From positions 1-64,000 of the forward strand of contig JAIXSK010000018.1 of NCBI GenBank assembly GCA_027484725.1: DNA of 64,000 bases, written 5' to 3'. The notes beneath the pieces are model-generated. The model was given only the letters and a program-made list of their open reading frames with translations. It made no database searches and was not told the origin of the DNA. The DNA is from Flavobacterium sp. GTDB lineage: Bacteria; Bacteroidota; Bacteroidia; Flavobacteriales; Flavobacteriaceae. How positions within the stretch are numbered: position 1 is the stretch's first letter; every line of letters starts with the position of its first letter. The position numbers were made by a program, and so were the translations under genes. Shown piece after piece: positions 34,637 to 43,619 of the stretch.

Positions 34637-35866
34637 TTAGACGTTTTTTTGCAATTGGATACCTGCTTTTTGAACGTCATCCCAAAAGTTTGGATAGGAT
34701 TTAGAAACCACCTCGGCTTGCGCTATTTGTATAGGAATACGCAAGGCCAAAGGCGCAAAAGCCATGGCCATTCGGTGGTCTTGATAGGTGGCGATAGAAA
34801 TATTTTCATGAAGGTTTTTTGTCGCTTTCAATTGTATTGAATGATCTGTGATGTGCACCTCTGCTCCGAGTTTTTCAATTTCGGTTTTAAGGGCCAAAAG
34901 TCGGTCGGTCTCTTTGATTTTCAGGGTGTGTAATCCGGTGAGCTGACAGGCTATTCCCAATCCGAGGCAAGAAATTGCAATGGTTTGCGCCAAATCTGGA
35001 CAATAGTTCAAATCAGCCTGAAACATTACAGTTGTTGGAGCGGAAACTTTGGTGAGTTGCAAAATTTGATCTGGTAAAAATGCTGACTGAACACCTAAAG
35101 AAGCATATAAATGTACCAATGCACTATCGCCTTGAAAGCTGTTTTGCTTAAAATTTGAAAGCTGTATTTGGGTGCCTATTTCTGACATTGATATAAATGA
35201 AAACCAATACGAGGCCGAAGACCAATCTGATTCAACAACCCAATGATTCTCTTTTAGTTCTTGAGCCGGCCAAACCCGTATGATGTTGTGCTCAAAGGAA
35301 TTTTTTACACCCAAAGTTTGCAATAAAGAAAGCGTCATTTGAATATAAGGCAACGAAGTGATAGAACCTTCTAAAGTGAGTTCTAATCCGTTTTTAAGTT
35401 TGGGCGCCACAAGCAACAAGGCCGAAATATACTGACTGCTCACATCAGCCGAAAGGACAACTTGGTTTTGCGCGATTTGTTTTCCGATGATGCGCAGTGG
35501 CGGACAACCTTCATCTTTGAGGTAAAAAATCTCTGCTCCAAGTGTGCGCAAGGCATCAACCAAAATTTTAATCGGACGCTGTTGCATGCGCTCAGAACCG
35601 GTCAAGATAACTTCGCCGTTGTATTGCGTGGCAAAATAAGCCGTCAGAAAACGCATGGCGGTTCCGGCGTGGTGCACGTTGATGATGGTTGATGGTTGAA
35701 CAGCCTCAAGCATGGCTTTTGAATCGTCTGAGTCAGAAGCGTTTTCGATGGTTAATTCAGGATACAAGGCCTGCAGCAACAAAAGGCGATTGGTTTCAGA
35801 TTTAGAACCTGAAATAAAAAGTTGGGTGTTCAAACCAAGTTGGGATGTGAACAGTTGAACAGTCAC
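34637..35866 (-). CDS. aroA: 3-phosphoshikimate 1-carboxyvinyltransferase (EPSP synthase)
   Basis: Sixth step of the shikimate route to chorismate. Seen: SGSKSETNRLLLLQALYPE near residues 20-38 (phosphate binding), HHAGTAMRFLTAYFA near 65, SSQYISALLLVAPKL near 146, and the C-terminal LKIKETDRLLALKTEIEKLG and YQDHRMAMAFAPLAL. 409 residues, slightly short as is usual in Bacteroidota. Its ATG overlaps the stop of the MazG-like gene by one base. Confidence 0.94.
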   Translation of the reverse strand: MTVQLFTSQLGLNTQLFISGSKSETNRLLLLQALYPELTIENASDSDDSKAMLEAVQPSTIINVHHAGTAMRFLTAYFATQYNGEVILTGSERMQQRPIKILVDALRTLGAEIFYLKDEGCPPLRIIGKQIAQNQVVLSADVSSQYISALLLVAPKLKNGLELTLEGSITSLPYIQMTLSLLQTLGVKNSFEHNIIRVWPAQELKENHWVVESDWSSASYWFSFISMSEIGTQIQLSNFKQNSFQGDSALVHLYASLGVQSAFLPDQILQLTKVSAPTTVMFQADLNYCPDLAQTIAISCLGLGIACQLTGLHTLKIKETDRLLALKTEIEKLGAEVHITDHSIQLKATKNLHENISIATYQDHRMAMAFAPLALRIPIQIAQAEVVSKSYPNFWDDVQKAGIQLQKNV

Positions 35867-36192
35867 TATTTGAGTTTTTCGTTGTTGTGATGACGGTCGT
35901 GATCGCGCTTGGTTTTGAGGTCCATTTTTTTGTCAAAAGCCGCTTGCAAATCAACGCCGGTTTGGTTGGCCAAACAGAGCACGACAAAAACCACATCGGC
36001 GAGTTCTTCACCTAAATCTTTATTTTTATCAGATTCTTTTTCAGATTGTTCTCCGTATCTGCGCGCAATAATCCGGGCTACTTCGCCCACTTCTTCAGTG
36101 AGTTGCGCCATATTGGTGAGTTCATTAAAATAGCGGACTCCGTGGTTTTTAATCCAATTGTCTACTTCGAGTTGGGCGTTTTGAAGGTTCAT
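35866..36192 (-). CDS. MazG-like nucleotide pyrophosphohydrolase
   Basis: A 108-residue all-alpha NTP pyrophosphatase of the MazG/dUTPase superfamily. The metal-binding acidic helices are seen as TEEVGEVARIIARRYG near 31-46 and GEELADVVFVVLCLAN near 61-76. It should hydrolyse nucleoside triphosphates as house-cleaning. Start MNLQNAQLE at 36192 lies one base after the stop of the DUF3857 gene; aroA follows at once. Confidence 0.9.
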   Translation of the reverse strand: MNLQNAQLEVDNWIKNHGVRYFNELTNMAQLTEEVGEVARIIARRYGEQSEKESDKNKDLGEELADVVFVVLCLANQTGVDLQAAFDKKMDLKTKRDHDRHHNNEKLK

Positions 36193-36193
36193 T

Positions 36194-38158
36194 TTATAGT
36201 TTTTTGAGTATGATTTTTTCGGTTTGTTTTTGAATGACTCGATCGTAAAATGCTTTGAGCGGCTCATAAAAATCACCCGAAATTACAGATTGTTTGATGT
36301 CAAAGGTAGCTGAAACCTGTATTTTATTTTCGGCACCTGCGCAATTAAAAGTAAAAAAACCGACTTCTTCTCCGGTAGAAATACTAATGGATGCCGGAAT
36401 GCTTTCAATAGCATAGCCTTCAGGAATTACCAAACTGATGTTGTATTTGAACTGAATTGGATAACCGTAGTAAATTGGCAGCTTTCGCTGTTGATTTTGA
36501 AAAGGGTTTTTGTCAAAATTAAAAAACACCAATGGATGTAAGTATATCTTCTGATCTAATACATCTGTTTTGGTCGCAAACTCTATATTTTCGGTCAATG
36601 GCCTTGCTTTGACTTGCTCACGGCTGTAATTTGAAACGGTCATTCCGAAGGATTTTTCTAATGCATCTGTATATTCTTCCTGACTTTGTTCTTGATATTT
36701 GTCTTTAAAATCAATGGCTAAATAATCACTTCTGGTAATGCGCATCTTGCCCGAAACGCTGCCGTCAGCTCCGATGTTGGCCGTCATATTGACCACTTTG
36801 CGCGAAGGTGTTGTCGGAAACAAATTGATTTCTTCAGAACTGCCGTCTTTTTTTATTAATCGCCCCGTCCAATTCAGGTTAAATTCAGGCAATACATTCA
36901 CCTCTGCATCTTTTTGTGAAGCATCAAGTAATATTCTTTTGCCTTCTTGATCAACCGCTGCAATTACATGATTAAAAATCCTCAAGTTCGGATAAACCGC
37001 TATTCCGTTATCAACCGTACTGACCAACACCGGATATGCATTGAGTCCGGCTCGGTTGAGCATAGAGATGAGAATAAAATTAATCTCGGCGGTGTTTCCG
37101 GTTCTGTCTTGATAGGCTTTCTTGACACCTTTTTTGGCAAAATAACTAAATGTTTTGTTCCAATTCATTGAAGTTTTGACAAACTCAAAAACAGCTAAAA
37201 TCTTCTCGGAATCAGTGGTTGCCTTTTCAATAATTTTCTCTAAATCAGATTCAAAATATTGTCTTTGATCGAGTTCTTTTCCAAATCTTTCGTCTTTATA
37301 AATGGTTTTGGCTACGCCGTCCCAGGTATAAACATAATCTTTTTCGGGCGCGTCAGGATATCTCGTTTTTTCGAGTTCGTGGTAAATAGATGAACGATAG
37401 TTTTCCAAACGATCCACATACGGTTCTGGTTTTAATGCGGGAATTTGTTCGGCTTTATATAGTGAATTGACTTGACGGTAACTCAAATTGACCGTTTGAT
37501 TGTGTTCGTTGATAAAGTTCTGATAACCGTTGCCCACTTTGGCGTCAGATTTTACTTCTACAAAACCTCGAATAATGGGTTTATACAAATAGTATTCGGG
37601 GATTTCCGAAACATATTCGGCAAATTTTACCGGAATGGAATGCTGAAAATAAAAGATTGGAAACTCGCCTATATCTTGTGATTCTAATTCATATTTAAAT
37701 TCAATGACCGAACCCACTTGTACATTGGGCATTGTTATAGAAGCTTCGGCCCAATATTCATTCAACTGATTTTTGAATTTTCCTTCATTGCCGAGTTTTG
37801 TTTTGACGATTTCTTTACCCGACAAATTATAGGTGATTGCTTGGGTAAAAGTAACTGCATCGTTGTTGAGGTTTTTATACCCAACATAATACGGAACCTT
37901 ATAATTGGCCCAACTCAATCCTTCTTTTTTATAAATTTTGATTCTGAATTCACATTCGTGCACAATGGTAAATCCTTTTTTTTCGAAATATCTAAACTTG
38001 GTTTTTCCGCGGGTAAAAGTAATGGCGGCAACGGCGGATGTATCGGCAGAGTAAACTTTTTCTTGAAGTTCTTCAATGGTTACTTTGCCGAATTCATTTT
38101 TTTGAGCCAATCCCAAAAAACTGTAGAAAAACATTAAAAAAAATAGAACATTTTTCAT
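36194..38158 (-). CDS. DUF3857 transglutaminase-fold protein, catalytic Cys missing
   Basis: Exported 654-residue protein: signal peptide (LFFLMFFYSFLGLAQ), DUF3857 beta domain to about residue 260, a transglutaminase-fold domain near 290-420, and a C-terminal DUF3858-like part. At the place of the catalytic cysteine it reads GNTAEINFILI, so Cys is lost; the His (FNHVIAAV) and Asp (ILLDAS) positions remain. Probably a binding or structural protein rather than an enzyme. Third of three tandem paralogues, two bases from its neighbour. Confidence 0.85.
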   Translation of the reverse strand: MKNVLFFLMFFYSFLGLAQKNEFGKVTIEELQEKVYSADTSAVAAITFTRGKTKFRYFEKKGFTIVHECEFRIKIYKKEGLSWANYKVPYYVGYKNLNNDAVTFTQAITYNLSGKEIVKTKLGNEGKFKNQLNEYWAEASITMPNVQVGSVIEFKYELESQDIGEFPIFYFQHSIPVKFAEYVSEIPEYYLYKPIIRGFVEVKSDAKVGNGYQNFINEHNQTVNLSYRQVNSLYKAEQIPALKPEPYVDRLENYRSSIYHELEKTRYPDAPEKDYVYTWDGVAKTIYKDERFGKELDQRQYFESDLEKIIEKATTDSEKILAVFEFVKTSMNWNKTFSYFAKKGVKKAYQDRTGNTAEINFILISMLNRAGLNAYPVLVSTVDNGIAVYPNLRIFNHVIAAVDQEGKRILLDASQKDAEVNVLPEFNLNWTGRLIKKDGSSEEINLFPTTPSRKVVNMTANIGADGSVSGKMRITRSDYLAIDFKDKYQEQSQEEYTDALEKSFGMTVSNYSREQVKARPLTENIEFATKTDVLDQKIYLHPLVFFNFDKNPFQNQQRKLPIYYGYPIQFKYNISLVIPEGYAIESIPASISISTGEEVGFFTFNCAGAENKIQVSATFDIKQSVISGDFYEPLKAFYDRVIQKQTEKIILKKL

Positions 38159-38160
38159 AT

Positions 38161-40119
38161 TTAGATTTTGGTTAAGACAATTTTTTCTGTTTGTTTATCG
38201 ATTACTTTTTGATAAAAATCTTTGATGATTTCGTAGTAATCCTCAGGCAAAACGGGTGCTGCAATACTAAAAATAATTTGCGTTTGAATCTTGTTTTCGT
38301 TTGCGCTGATCAAGTATTTAAAAGTTCCTACTTCATCGCCTGTTACATAAGTAATCGCTGTCGGTAATGTTTCAACCTTATAACCTTGAGGGATTTCAAT
38401 ACTTACATTATATTTTCGCTCAAGTGGAAACGCAAAATCAATGGGACAAATTCTTTTTTCTTGTTGAAAAGGATTTTTCTTTTGCGTTAAAAACAAAATT
38501 GGATTAAAGTACATTTTGTTGTTGATGATTTCAACATCGTTTTTACTTGAAAAAGAAAACGTTTCTACCAATGCATCTTCGAGTTCTTTTAAATGCTCAT
38601 GATTGTATTCGGTTATTTCAACTGAATGGTGATCTTGCTCATAGTTTTGCAAATATTCGTCTTCATTGGCTTTGCTGAGTTCGGTTCTCTTTTCAAGCGC
38701 TCTATAATCGGTATAGCTTTTTCTGAGTTTTCCTTTAGCAACTCCTTCCGAATCAATTACATAGCTTAAGCTGTGCGTTTCTTTTGAAATTGTTTTGGGT
38801 GTCAAATCAACGGTAATTGCCGTATTGGCCTCTTTGCGAATAAGAATTCCTTGGTAATTCAAATCTTTTACTGGTAAAATACCCGGTGTTGCATTCAGAT
38901 CGGTGGCATCTAAAAGCAACAATTGATTGTCGGCTTCTACAACAGCAACGACATGATTCAACAGGGCCAAACTCGGGAATAAAACGATTCCATTATCACG
39001 TGTACTGAGCAAAACCGGATTGGTCGTTATGTTTGCATAACGAAGCATCGCTATGAGCATCAAATTGATCTCAGCAGCATTTCCGGTTCCGTTTTGATAC
39101 GCCAACTTCACACCTTCATCACAAACAAAGCCTTCATCTCCATTCCATTTTACTTTAGATTTTACAAAATTGAATATGGCTTTGACTCTATCTTTGTTAG
39201 AATCAACTCCTTTTATCAAGGCATCAACATCAGATTCAAAATATTTGGTTTTGGCAAGCTCATCTTGAAAATCACGGCTATCATAAAGTTTCTTAGCAAT
39301 GGTTTCCCAACTATTGGATACTTTTTCATAATAACCGCCTGAAAACATAGCTGGAATTTCAACAGAAGACAACTCATGCGAAATACTTGAGGTATAGTTT
39401 TGAAGAGCACCAACAAAAGGTTCTGGAGTTATCGCCGGAATATTCTCTAGAATGTAAACAGACTTAGTTGCCGGAATAGTGTTGTTATTAATTTGTGCCG
39501 GCTCTGTAATAACTTTTGGAAACAGAAAGCCTCTTTGATTTTTCTTGAAAATAAAATAATCTGGCGTAGTCACATTAAATTCTGAATAGGCAACCGGAAT
39601 TCGGTACTGAAAATTCCATTTTGAAGGAGTTGAAATTCCTGGTTGACGAATCACATACTCATATTCGATGATGGAGCCAACTTTAACATTGGGCATCGCA
39701 AATTTTTTCTGAGCCCAATTTTTAGTGACTTTGTTTGAGAATTTACCGTCGCTTTGCAGTTTTACTTTTTCAATAGTACCGCCCGATAAATTATAAGTAT
39801 AGGCATCCGAAATAGATATAGAAGGAGCTGACCCGAAACCAACATAATAATTGATGATTTGATTGGCGTAATCGTAGCCTGCTTTTTTAAAGATTTTTAT
39901 TCTGGTTTTGACTGTTGTTACCGTAGTAAATCCCATTGAATACTCATAATGAACTTTACCCACTTGATACAAATAAGCTGCCACTGCAGAAGTATCGTTG
40001 GGATATACTTTTTGTTCTAAATCTGCAACTGTAATTTTTTTGAATTCTTTAATTTGCGAATAAGTGTTTACTGTACCAAGTAGTACAACTAACGTCAAAA
40101 CTTTCTTTAAAATATTCAT
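38161..40119 (-). CDS. DUF3857 transglutaminase-fold protein, catalytic Cys missing
   Basis: Exported 652-residue paralogue of both neighbours, closest to the one at 36-38 kb (shared KVYPNDTSAVAA-like and YNLSGGTIEK-like segments). The catalytic-cysteine place reads GNAAEINLMLI; His in LLNHVVAVV and Asp in LLLDATD are kept. Signal peptide LTLVVLLGTVNTYS. It lies one base after the third paralogue and is surely co-transcribed. Confidence 0.85.
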   Translation of the reverse strand: MNILKKVLTLVVLLGTVNTYSQIKEFKKITVADLEQKVYPNDTSAVAAYLYQVGKVHYEYSMGFTTVTTVKTRIKIFKKAGYDYANQIINYYVGFGSAPSISISDAYTYNLSGGTIEKVKLQSDGKFSNKVTKNWAQKKFAMPNVKVGSIIEYEYVIRQPGISTPSKWNFQYRIPVAYSEFNVTTPDYFIFKKNQRGFLFPKVITEPAQINNNTIPATKSVYILENIPAITPEPFVGALQNYTSSISHELSSVEIPAMFSGGYYEKVSNSWETIAKKLYDSRDFQDELAKTKYFESDVDALIKGVDSNKDRVKAIFNFVKSKVKWNGDEGFVCDEGVKLAYQNGTGNAAEINLMLIAMLRYANITTNPVLLSTRDNGIVLFPSLALLNHVVAVVEADNQLLLLDATDLNATPGILPVKDLNYQGILIRKEANTAITVDLTPKTISKETHSLSYVIDSEGVAKGKLRKSYTDYRALEKRTELSKANEDEYLQNYEQDHHSVEITEYNHEHLKELEDALVETFSFSSKNDVEIINNKMYFNPILFLTQKKNPFQQEKRICPIDFAFPLERKYNVSIEIPQGYKVETLPTAITYVTGDEVGTFKYLISANENKIQTQIIFSIAAPVLPEDYYEIIKDFYQKVIDKQTEKIVLTKI

Positions 40120-40120
40120 C

Positions 40121-42034
40121 TTAACCTTTTTTAATCAATACTATTTTGGCTTGATCATTTTTCTCAACTTGTTCTAAAAACAATCGATAATCTTCATATT
40201 CTGTTTTTTGGTAAACCCCACTATTGAGTGAAAAAGTTCGTGTATACAACAATTGTTTTTCATTAGTTATTTTCACTTCAAATTCATAATGTCCGAATTT
40301 GTTTGAAAAACTGATTTTGGCCGGAATCGATTCAATGACAAAACCTTGAGGTAAATCAACACTAATTTGTTCAAAATCAACAAAACCCCTGGAAATTTCA
40401 AAAGGTGTCTTTCGATTCCTGATGCGCTTAGGGCTTTCAGTGAGTCGATCAACAGTATTGACACAAAACATCATTCTATTGTCCATCAAGTTAGCATATT
40501 TTGCAGCTGAAAAATCGATCTTTTCCGTAATCGCAATCTCGTTTTTATTATCATCAAACTTGACAGATTCAATTTTTAGATTATTAATAAAATCCCAATA
40601 ATTTTTATAGTATTTGTCATGATCAGTTGCTGATTTCAATGCGATTCGAGACTTATAATCATATACCGCGCCTTTAGAAATAATTGTGAATTTTGCTTTG
40701 AGATTTCCCTCTGGATCTATGCTGCAAAAACCCTCTGAAGATTGTGTATTGTCTGAATTTGTATACTTTTTTGTGGTTACAATTTCAGATTCATTTGGCT
40801 TGACAATAAGCACTTTTCGATCATCTGTAAAATTTGCCTGATACCCAAACGGAGTCGTCTGACTGGTACATTCAAGCCATACATAGCTATTTTGATGAGG
40901 AATTGCCAACATCATATGATTCCCTTGTATAGAAACAACATCGAATTCAATACTTTTTTTGTAGTATTGATCACCGAACAAAATAGTCGGATAAGATACT
41001 ACACCAACAGCCTCAAGTAAAGATTTCGTGTAATTGGTCAATGCCTTACAATCGCCATAACCCAATCGGTCAACATCTTTAGCCAGCATGGGGCGCCAAC
41101 CTCCAATTCCTAATTGAATACTTACATATCTGGTTTTTTCCTGAACAAATTTGTATACAATTTTAGCTTTTTCAATTGGATCATTGATACCCGAAACAAG
41201 ACTGCGGATGTGATTTTTAGTTTCTTCTGGCAATTCATCTGTCCCGGAAAGTATTTGATCATAATACCATTGGCCGAACTCCTTCCAATTTTTGGCCTGA
41301 CCATCTACTCCTTCTAAATTGAATTTTTCAAGTCCAAACATGACCCATGGGTATATTTCTCTGAAATCTGGGCTAAAACTTTCATACTTCTGCGCCGGTA
41401 TCTGGTTCGCCGTGTAGATCAACTTTTCAGTACTAGGCGAAGATTTTTGAATTTTGAAAAGATCCAAATAATGCTCTTTAGTCTTAAGTCCCAATGATGT
41501 TGGACAAGAGATATTCAAAACACTTTTCTCAACACTCACAAAGAAATCGTCAATCGGCAACCATTGCGGTATAAAAGCAGTGTTTGAAGTTTCTACTTCA
41601 TATTCAAAAACAATCGTAAATGGATATTTAGGCGGAGTATAATCCAAAAACATCATTCGACCATCCAGCGCAATTGAAATTCCGTCAAACATAGATTGAT
41701 CTCGGAAATCTTTCTTTTTAAATTTCTGAATTTCAGTTCCCTCTTCATCATACACTTTTGCCTCTAATGAATTGACGGACATTCGTTTGTTATAATAAAC
41801 CGTTGCGTCTATAGCATTCATCCCTTTTTCATTCAGAATAGTTATGATACGCTTTCTTTGCAATTCCAAACCTCGTTGTGAAGAAATATTTATATCAGTC
41901 TGATCTAAACGAATGACTGCATTGGCATTAAATTTTAAACTATCAGGAATTTTACTGGCCAGAAGATTGGTTTCTTGAGCAAAAAGACAAAAACTAAATA
42001 AACAGAAAATAAAGGAGTATAAATAAAGCTTCAT
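40121..42034 (-). CDS. DUF3857 transglutaminase-like protein with intact Cys
   Basis: Exported 637-residue protein and first gene of the triplet. Signal peptide MKLYLYSFIFCLFSFCLFAQ; DUF3857 domain; transglutaminase domain with the catalytic site intact: YGDCKALTNYTKSLL (Cys), GNHMMLAIP (His) and YVWLECTSQ (acid). It may process or crosslink envelope peptides or proteins; the substrate is unknown. Start 42034 is supported by the -7 box TATTTTTG 16 bases upstream. Confidence 0.87.
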   Translation of the reverse strand: MKLYLYSFIFCLFSFCLFAQETNLLASKIPDSLKFNANAVIRLDQTDINISSQRGLELQRKRIITILNEKGMNAIDATVYYNKRMSVNSLEAKVYDEEGTEIQKFKKKDFRDQSMFDGISIALDGRMMFLDYTPPKYPFTIVFEYEVETSNTAFIPQWLPIDDFFVSVEKSVLNISCPTSLGLKTKEHYLDLFKIQKSSPSTEKLIYTANQIPAQKYESFSPDFREIYPWVMFGLEKFNLEGVDGQAKNWKEFGQWYYDQILSGTDELPEETKNHIRSLVSGINDPIEKAKIVYKFVQEKTRYVSIQLGIGGWRPMLAKDVDRLGYGDCKALTNYTKSLLEAVGVVSYPTILFGDQYYKKSIEFDVVSIQGNHMMLAIPHQNSYVWLECTSQTTPFGYQANFTDDRKVLIVKPNESEIVTTKKYTNSDNTQSSEGFCSIDPEGNLKAKFTIISKGAVYDYKSRIALKSATDHDKYYKNYWDFINNLKIESVKFDDNKNEIAITEKIDFSAAKYANLMDNRMMFCVNTVDRLTESPKRIRNRKTPFEISRGFVDFEQISVDLPQGFVIESIPAKISFSNKFGHYEFEVKITNEKQLLYTRTFSLNSGVYQKTEYEDYRLFLEQVEKNDQAKIVLIKKG

Positions 42035-42049
42035 CGCAGATTGTTTCCT

Positions 42050-42057
42050 CAAAAATA
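42050..42057 (-). promoter_or_regulatory. -7 element for the DUF3857 triplet
   Basis: Minus-strand TATTTTTG with TTTG about 22 bases farther upstream; it lies between dtd and the triplet, so the triplet can be transcribed on its own. Confidence 0.5.
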
Positions 42058-42084
42058 TATTTTTTTTAGAAATTTTTAACAAAT

Positions 42085-42537
42085 TCAGTCTTTATTTTTA
42101 GAGTCGATAATAATCGTTACTGGGCCGTCATTAAGTAATGAAACTTTCATATCGGCAGCGAAAATTCCGGTCTGAACTTTTTTGCCCAAAAGCGACTCTA
42201 ATGCCAGAACAAAATTTTGATACGCCGGAATAGAAATCTCGGGTTTGGCCGCTTTAATGTATGATGGGCGATTGCCTTTTTTGGTGGATGCATGCAGGGT
42301 AAATTGACTCACTACGATGATATCTCCGTTGACATCTTTGACAGACAAATTCATGAGGTGTTGCGCATCGGAAAAAATTCTCAGATTGATGATTTTACCG
42401 GCCAGCCAATCAATGTCTTCTTGGGTGTCGGCTTCTTCAATACCCACCAATACAAGCAAACCTTGGCCTATATCGGCTACTTTTTTTTGTTCCACTACTA
42501 CCGAAGCATGTGCAACTCTTTGAATCACCACCTTCAT
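42085..42537 (-). CDS. dtd: D-aminoacyl-tRNA deacylase
   Basis: Removes D-amino acids wrongly loaded on tRNA. 150 residues with the family start MKVVIQRVAHASVVVE, the catalytic region VSQFTLHASTKKGNRPSY near 78-95 and the Gly-cis-Pro end VSLLNDGPVTIIIDS. The ATG at 42537 lies two bases from the rsgA stop, so the genes are one unit; a longer frame reaching into rsgA is not real. Confidence 0.95.
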   Translation of the reverse strand: MKVVIQRVAHASVVVEQKKVADIGQGLLVLVGIEEADTQEDIDWLAGKIINLRIFSDAQHLMNLSVKDVNGDIIVVSQFTLHASTKKGNRPSYIKAAKPEISIPAYQNFVLALESLLGKKVQTGIFAADMKVSLLNDGPVTIIIDSKNKD

Positions 42538-42538
42538 A

Positions 42539-43522
42539 TTATTCAGATTTTCTGGATTGATCGCTGGCCAGGCGCTCATCGTTGTAAATATCGGTGCGGT
42601 AATGTTCGTCTTCGCCTTCGAGAATTTGTAGGTAACTGCGGTAGCGCGACCATGCAATTTCATCATTTTCAAGCGCTTTTTTGATGGCGCAATGCGGTTC
42701 TTCTTTGTGCAAACAATTGTTGAATTTGCAATCTGATTGACGGCTAAAAAACTCTGGAAAATAGCCACTCAATTCAGCCGGCTGCATGTCGACGATTCCA
42801 AAACCTTTGATGCCCGGCGTGTCAATGATTTGCGCACCAAATGAAACGTCAAACATTTCGGCAAAAGTTGTGGTGTGTTGTCCTTGTCCGCTTTGCTCTG
42901 AAACTTGGGTCGTTTTGAGGTTAAACCCGGGTTCTACCGCATTGACCAGAGTTGATTTCCCGACACCTGAATGACCCGAAAACATACACACTTTGCCTTT
43001 CATAAGTTCTTTGAGCGCATCGATTCCTTTAGATTGCAAAGCTGAAACACGCAAACATTGATAGCCGATTTCAGTGTAAATATGCTGTAAATACAATTGT
43101 TCCTCTAATTGAGCATCGTCGAGCGCATCGATTTTGTTGAACACCAAAACCGCTTCAATACCATAAGCCTCAGCGGTCACCAAGAACCGATCAATAAAAC
43201 TGGTGGTCGTGGGCGGATTGCTCACCGTGACCAACAAAAAAACCACATCAATGTTTGAGGCTATGATGTGTACTTGTTTGGATAAATTAACCGATTTGCG
43301 CACAATGTAATTCTTGCGGTCGTGAATGTGGTGAATTTGTCCAATGACCTCATCGGTGGTCGTGTCTAAATCGTAATCAACCACATCGCCCACCGCAATC
43401 GGGTTGGTGCTTTTGATGCCTTGAATGCGGAATTTACCTTTGATGCGGCACTCCACAAAACTTCCTTCTTGTGATTTAACCCAGTAATGACTCCCGGTTG
43501 ATTTATATACGATTCCTGTCAT
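42539..43522 (-). CDS. rsgA: Ribosome small-subunit GTPase RsgA
   Basis: Circularly permuted GTPase that checks 30S subunit maturation. Order: N-terminal OB fold, G4 (LVFNKIDAL near 130), G1 (GHSGVGKSTLVN near 185), G3 (IIDTPGIKGFG near 236), and a C-terminal zinc site (CKFNNCLHKEEPHC near 272-285). 327 residues, normal. It is followed at once by dtd and preceded by the terminator of the upstream gene. Confidence 0.96.
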   Translation of the reverse strand: MTGIVYKSTGSHYWVKSQEGSFVECRIKGKFRIQGIKSTNPIAVGDVVDYDLDTTTDEVIGQIHHIHDRKNYIVRKSVNLSKQVHIIASNIDVVFLLVTVSNPPTTTSFIDRFLVTAEAYGIEAVLVFNKIDALDDAQLEEQLYLQHIYTEIGYQCLRVSALQSKGIDALKELMKGKVCMFSGHSGVGKSTLVNAVEPGFNLKTTQVSEQSGQGQHTTTFAEMFDVSFGAQIIDTPGIKGFGIVDMQPAELSGYFPEFFSRQSDCKFNNCLHKEEPHCAIKKALENDEIAWSRYRSYLQILEGEDEHYRTDIYNDERLASDQSRKSE

Positions 43523-43592
43523 GTATGCTTTTTAGCTGTAGCAAATTTAAAAAAATAGCACACGCAGCCGCGTAAGTTGCGGTAAATAAAAA

Positions 43593-43612
43593 AGGCAACC
43601 TGTTGATTGCCC
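43593..43612 (-). terminator. Terminator after the 43.6-45.1 kb gene
   Basis: Stem AGGCAA / TTGCCCT-like with loop CCTGTTGA and a T run (minus strand) just before rsgA. Confidence 0.65.
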
Positions 43613-43619
43613 TTAATTT

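Noticed and set aside
42538..42768. N-terminal extension of dtd into rsgA
   Set aside because: The extra residues lie inside rsgA in another frame; the family start MKVVIQRVAHA at 42537 is clear.
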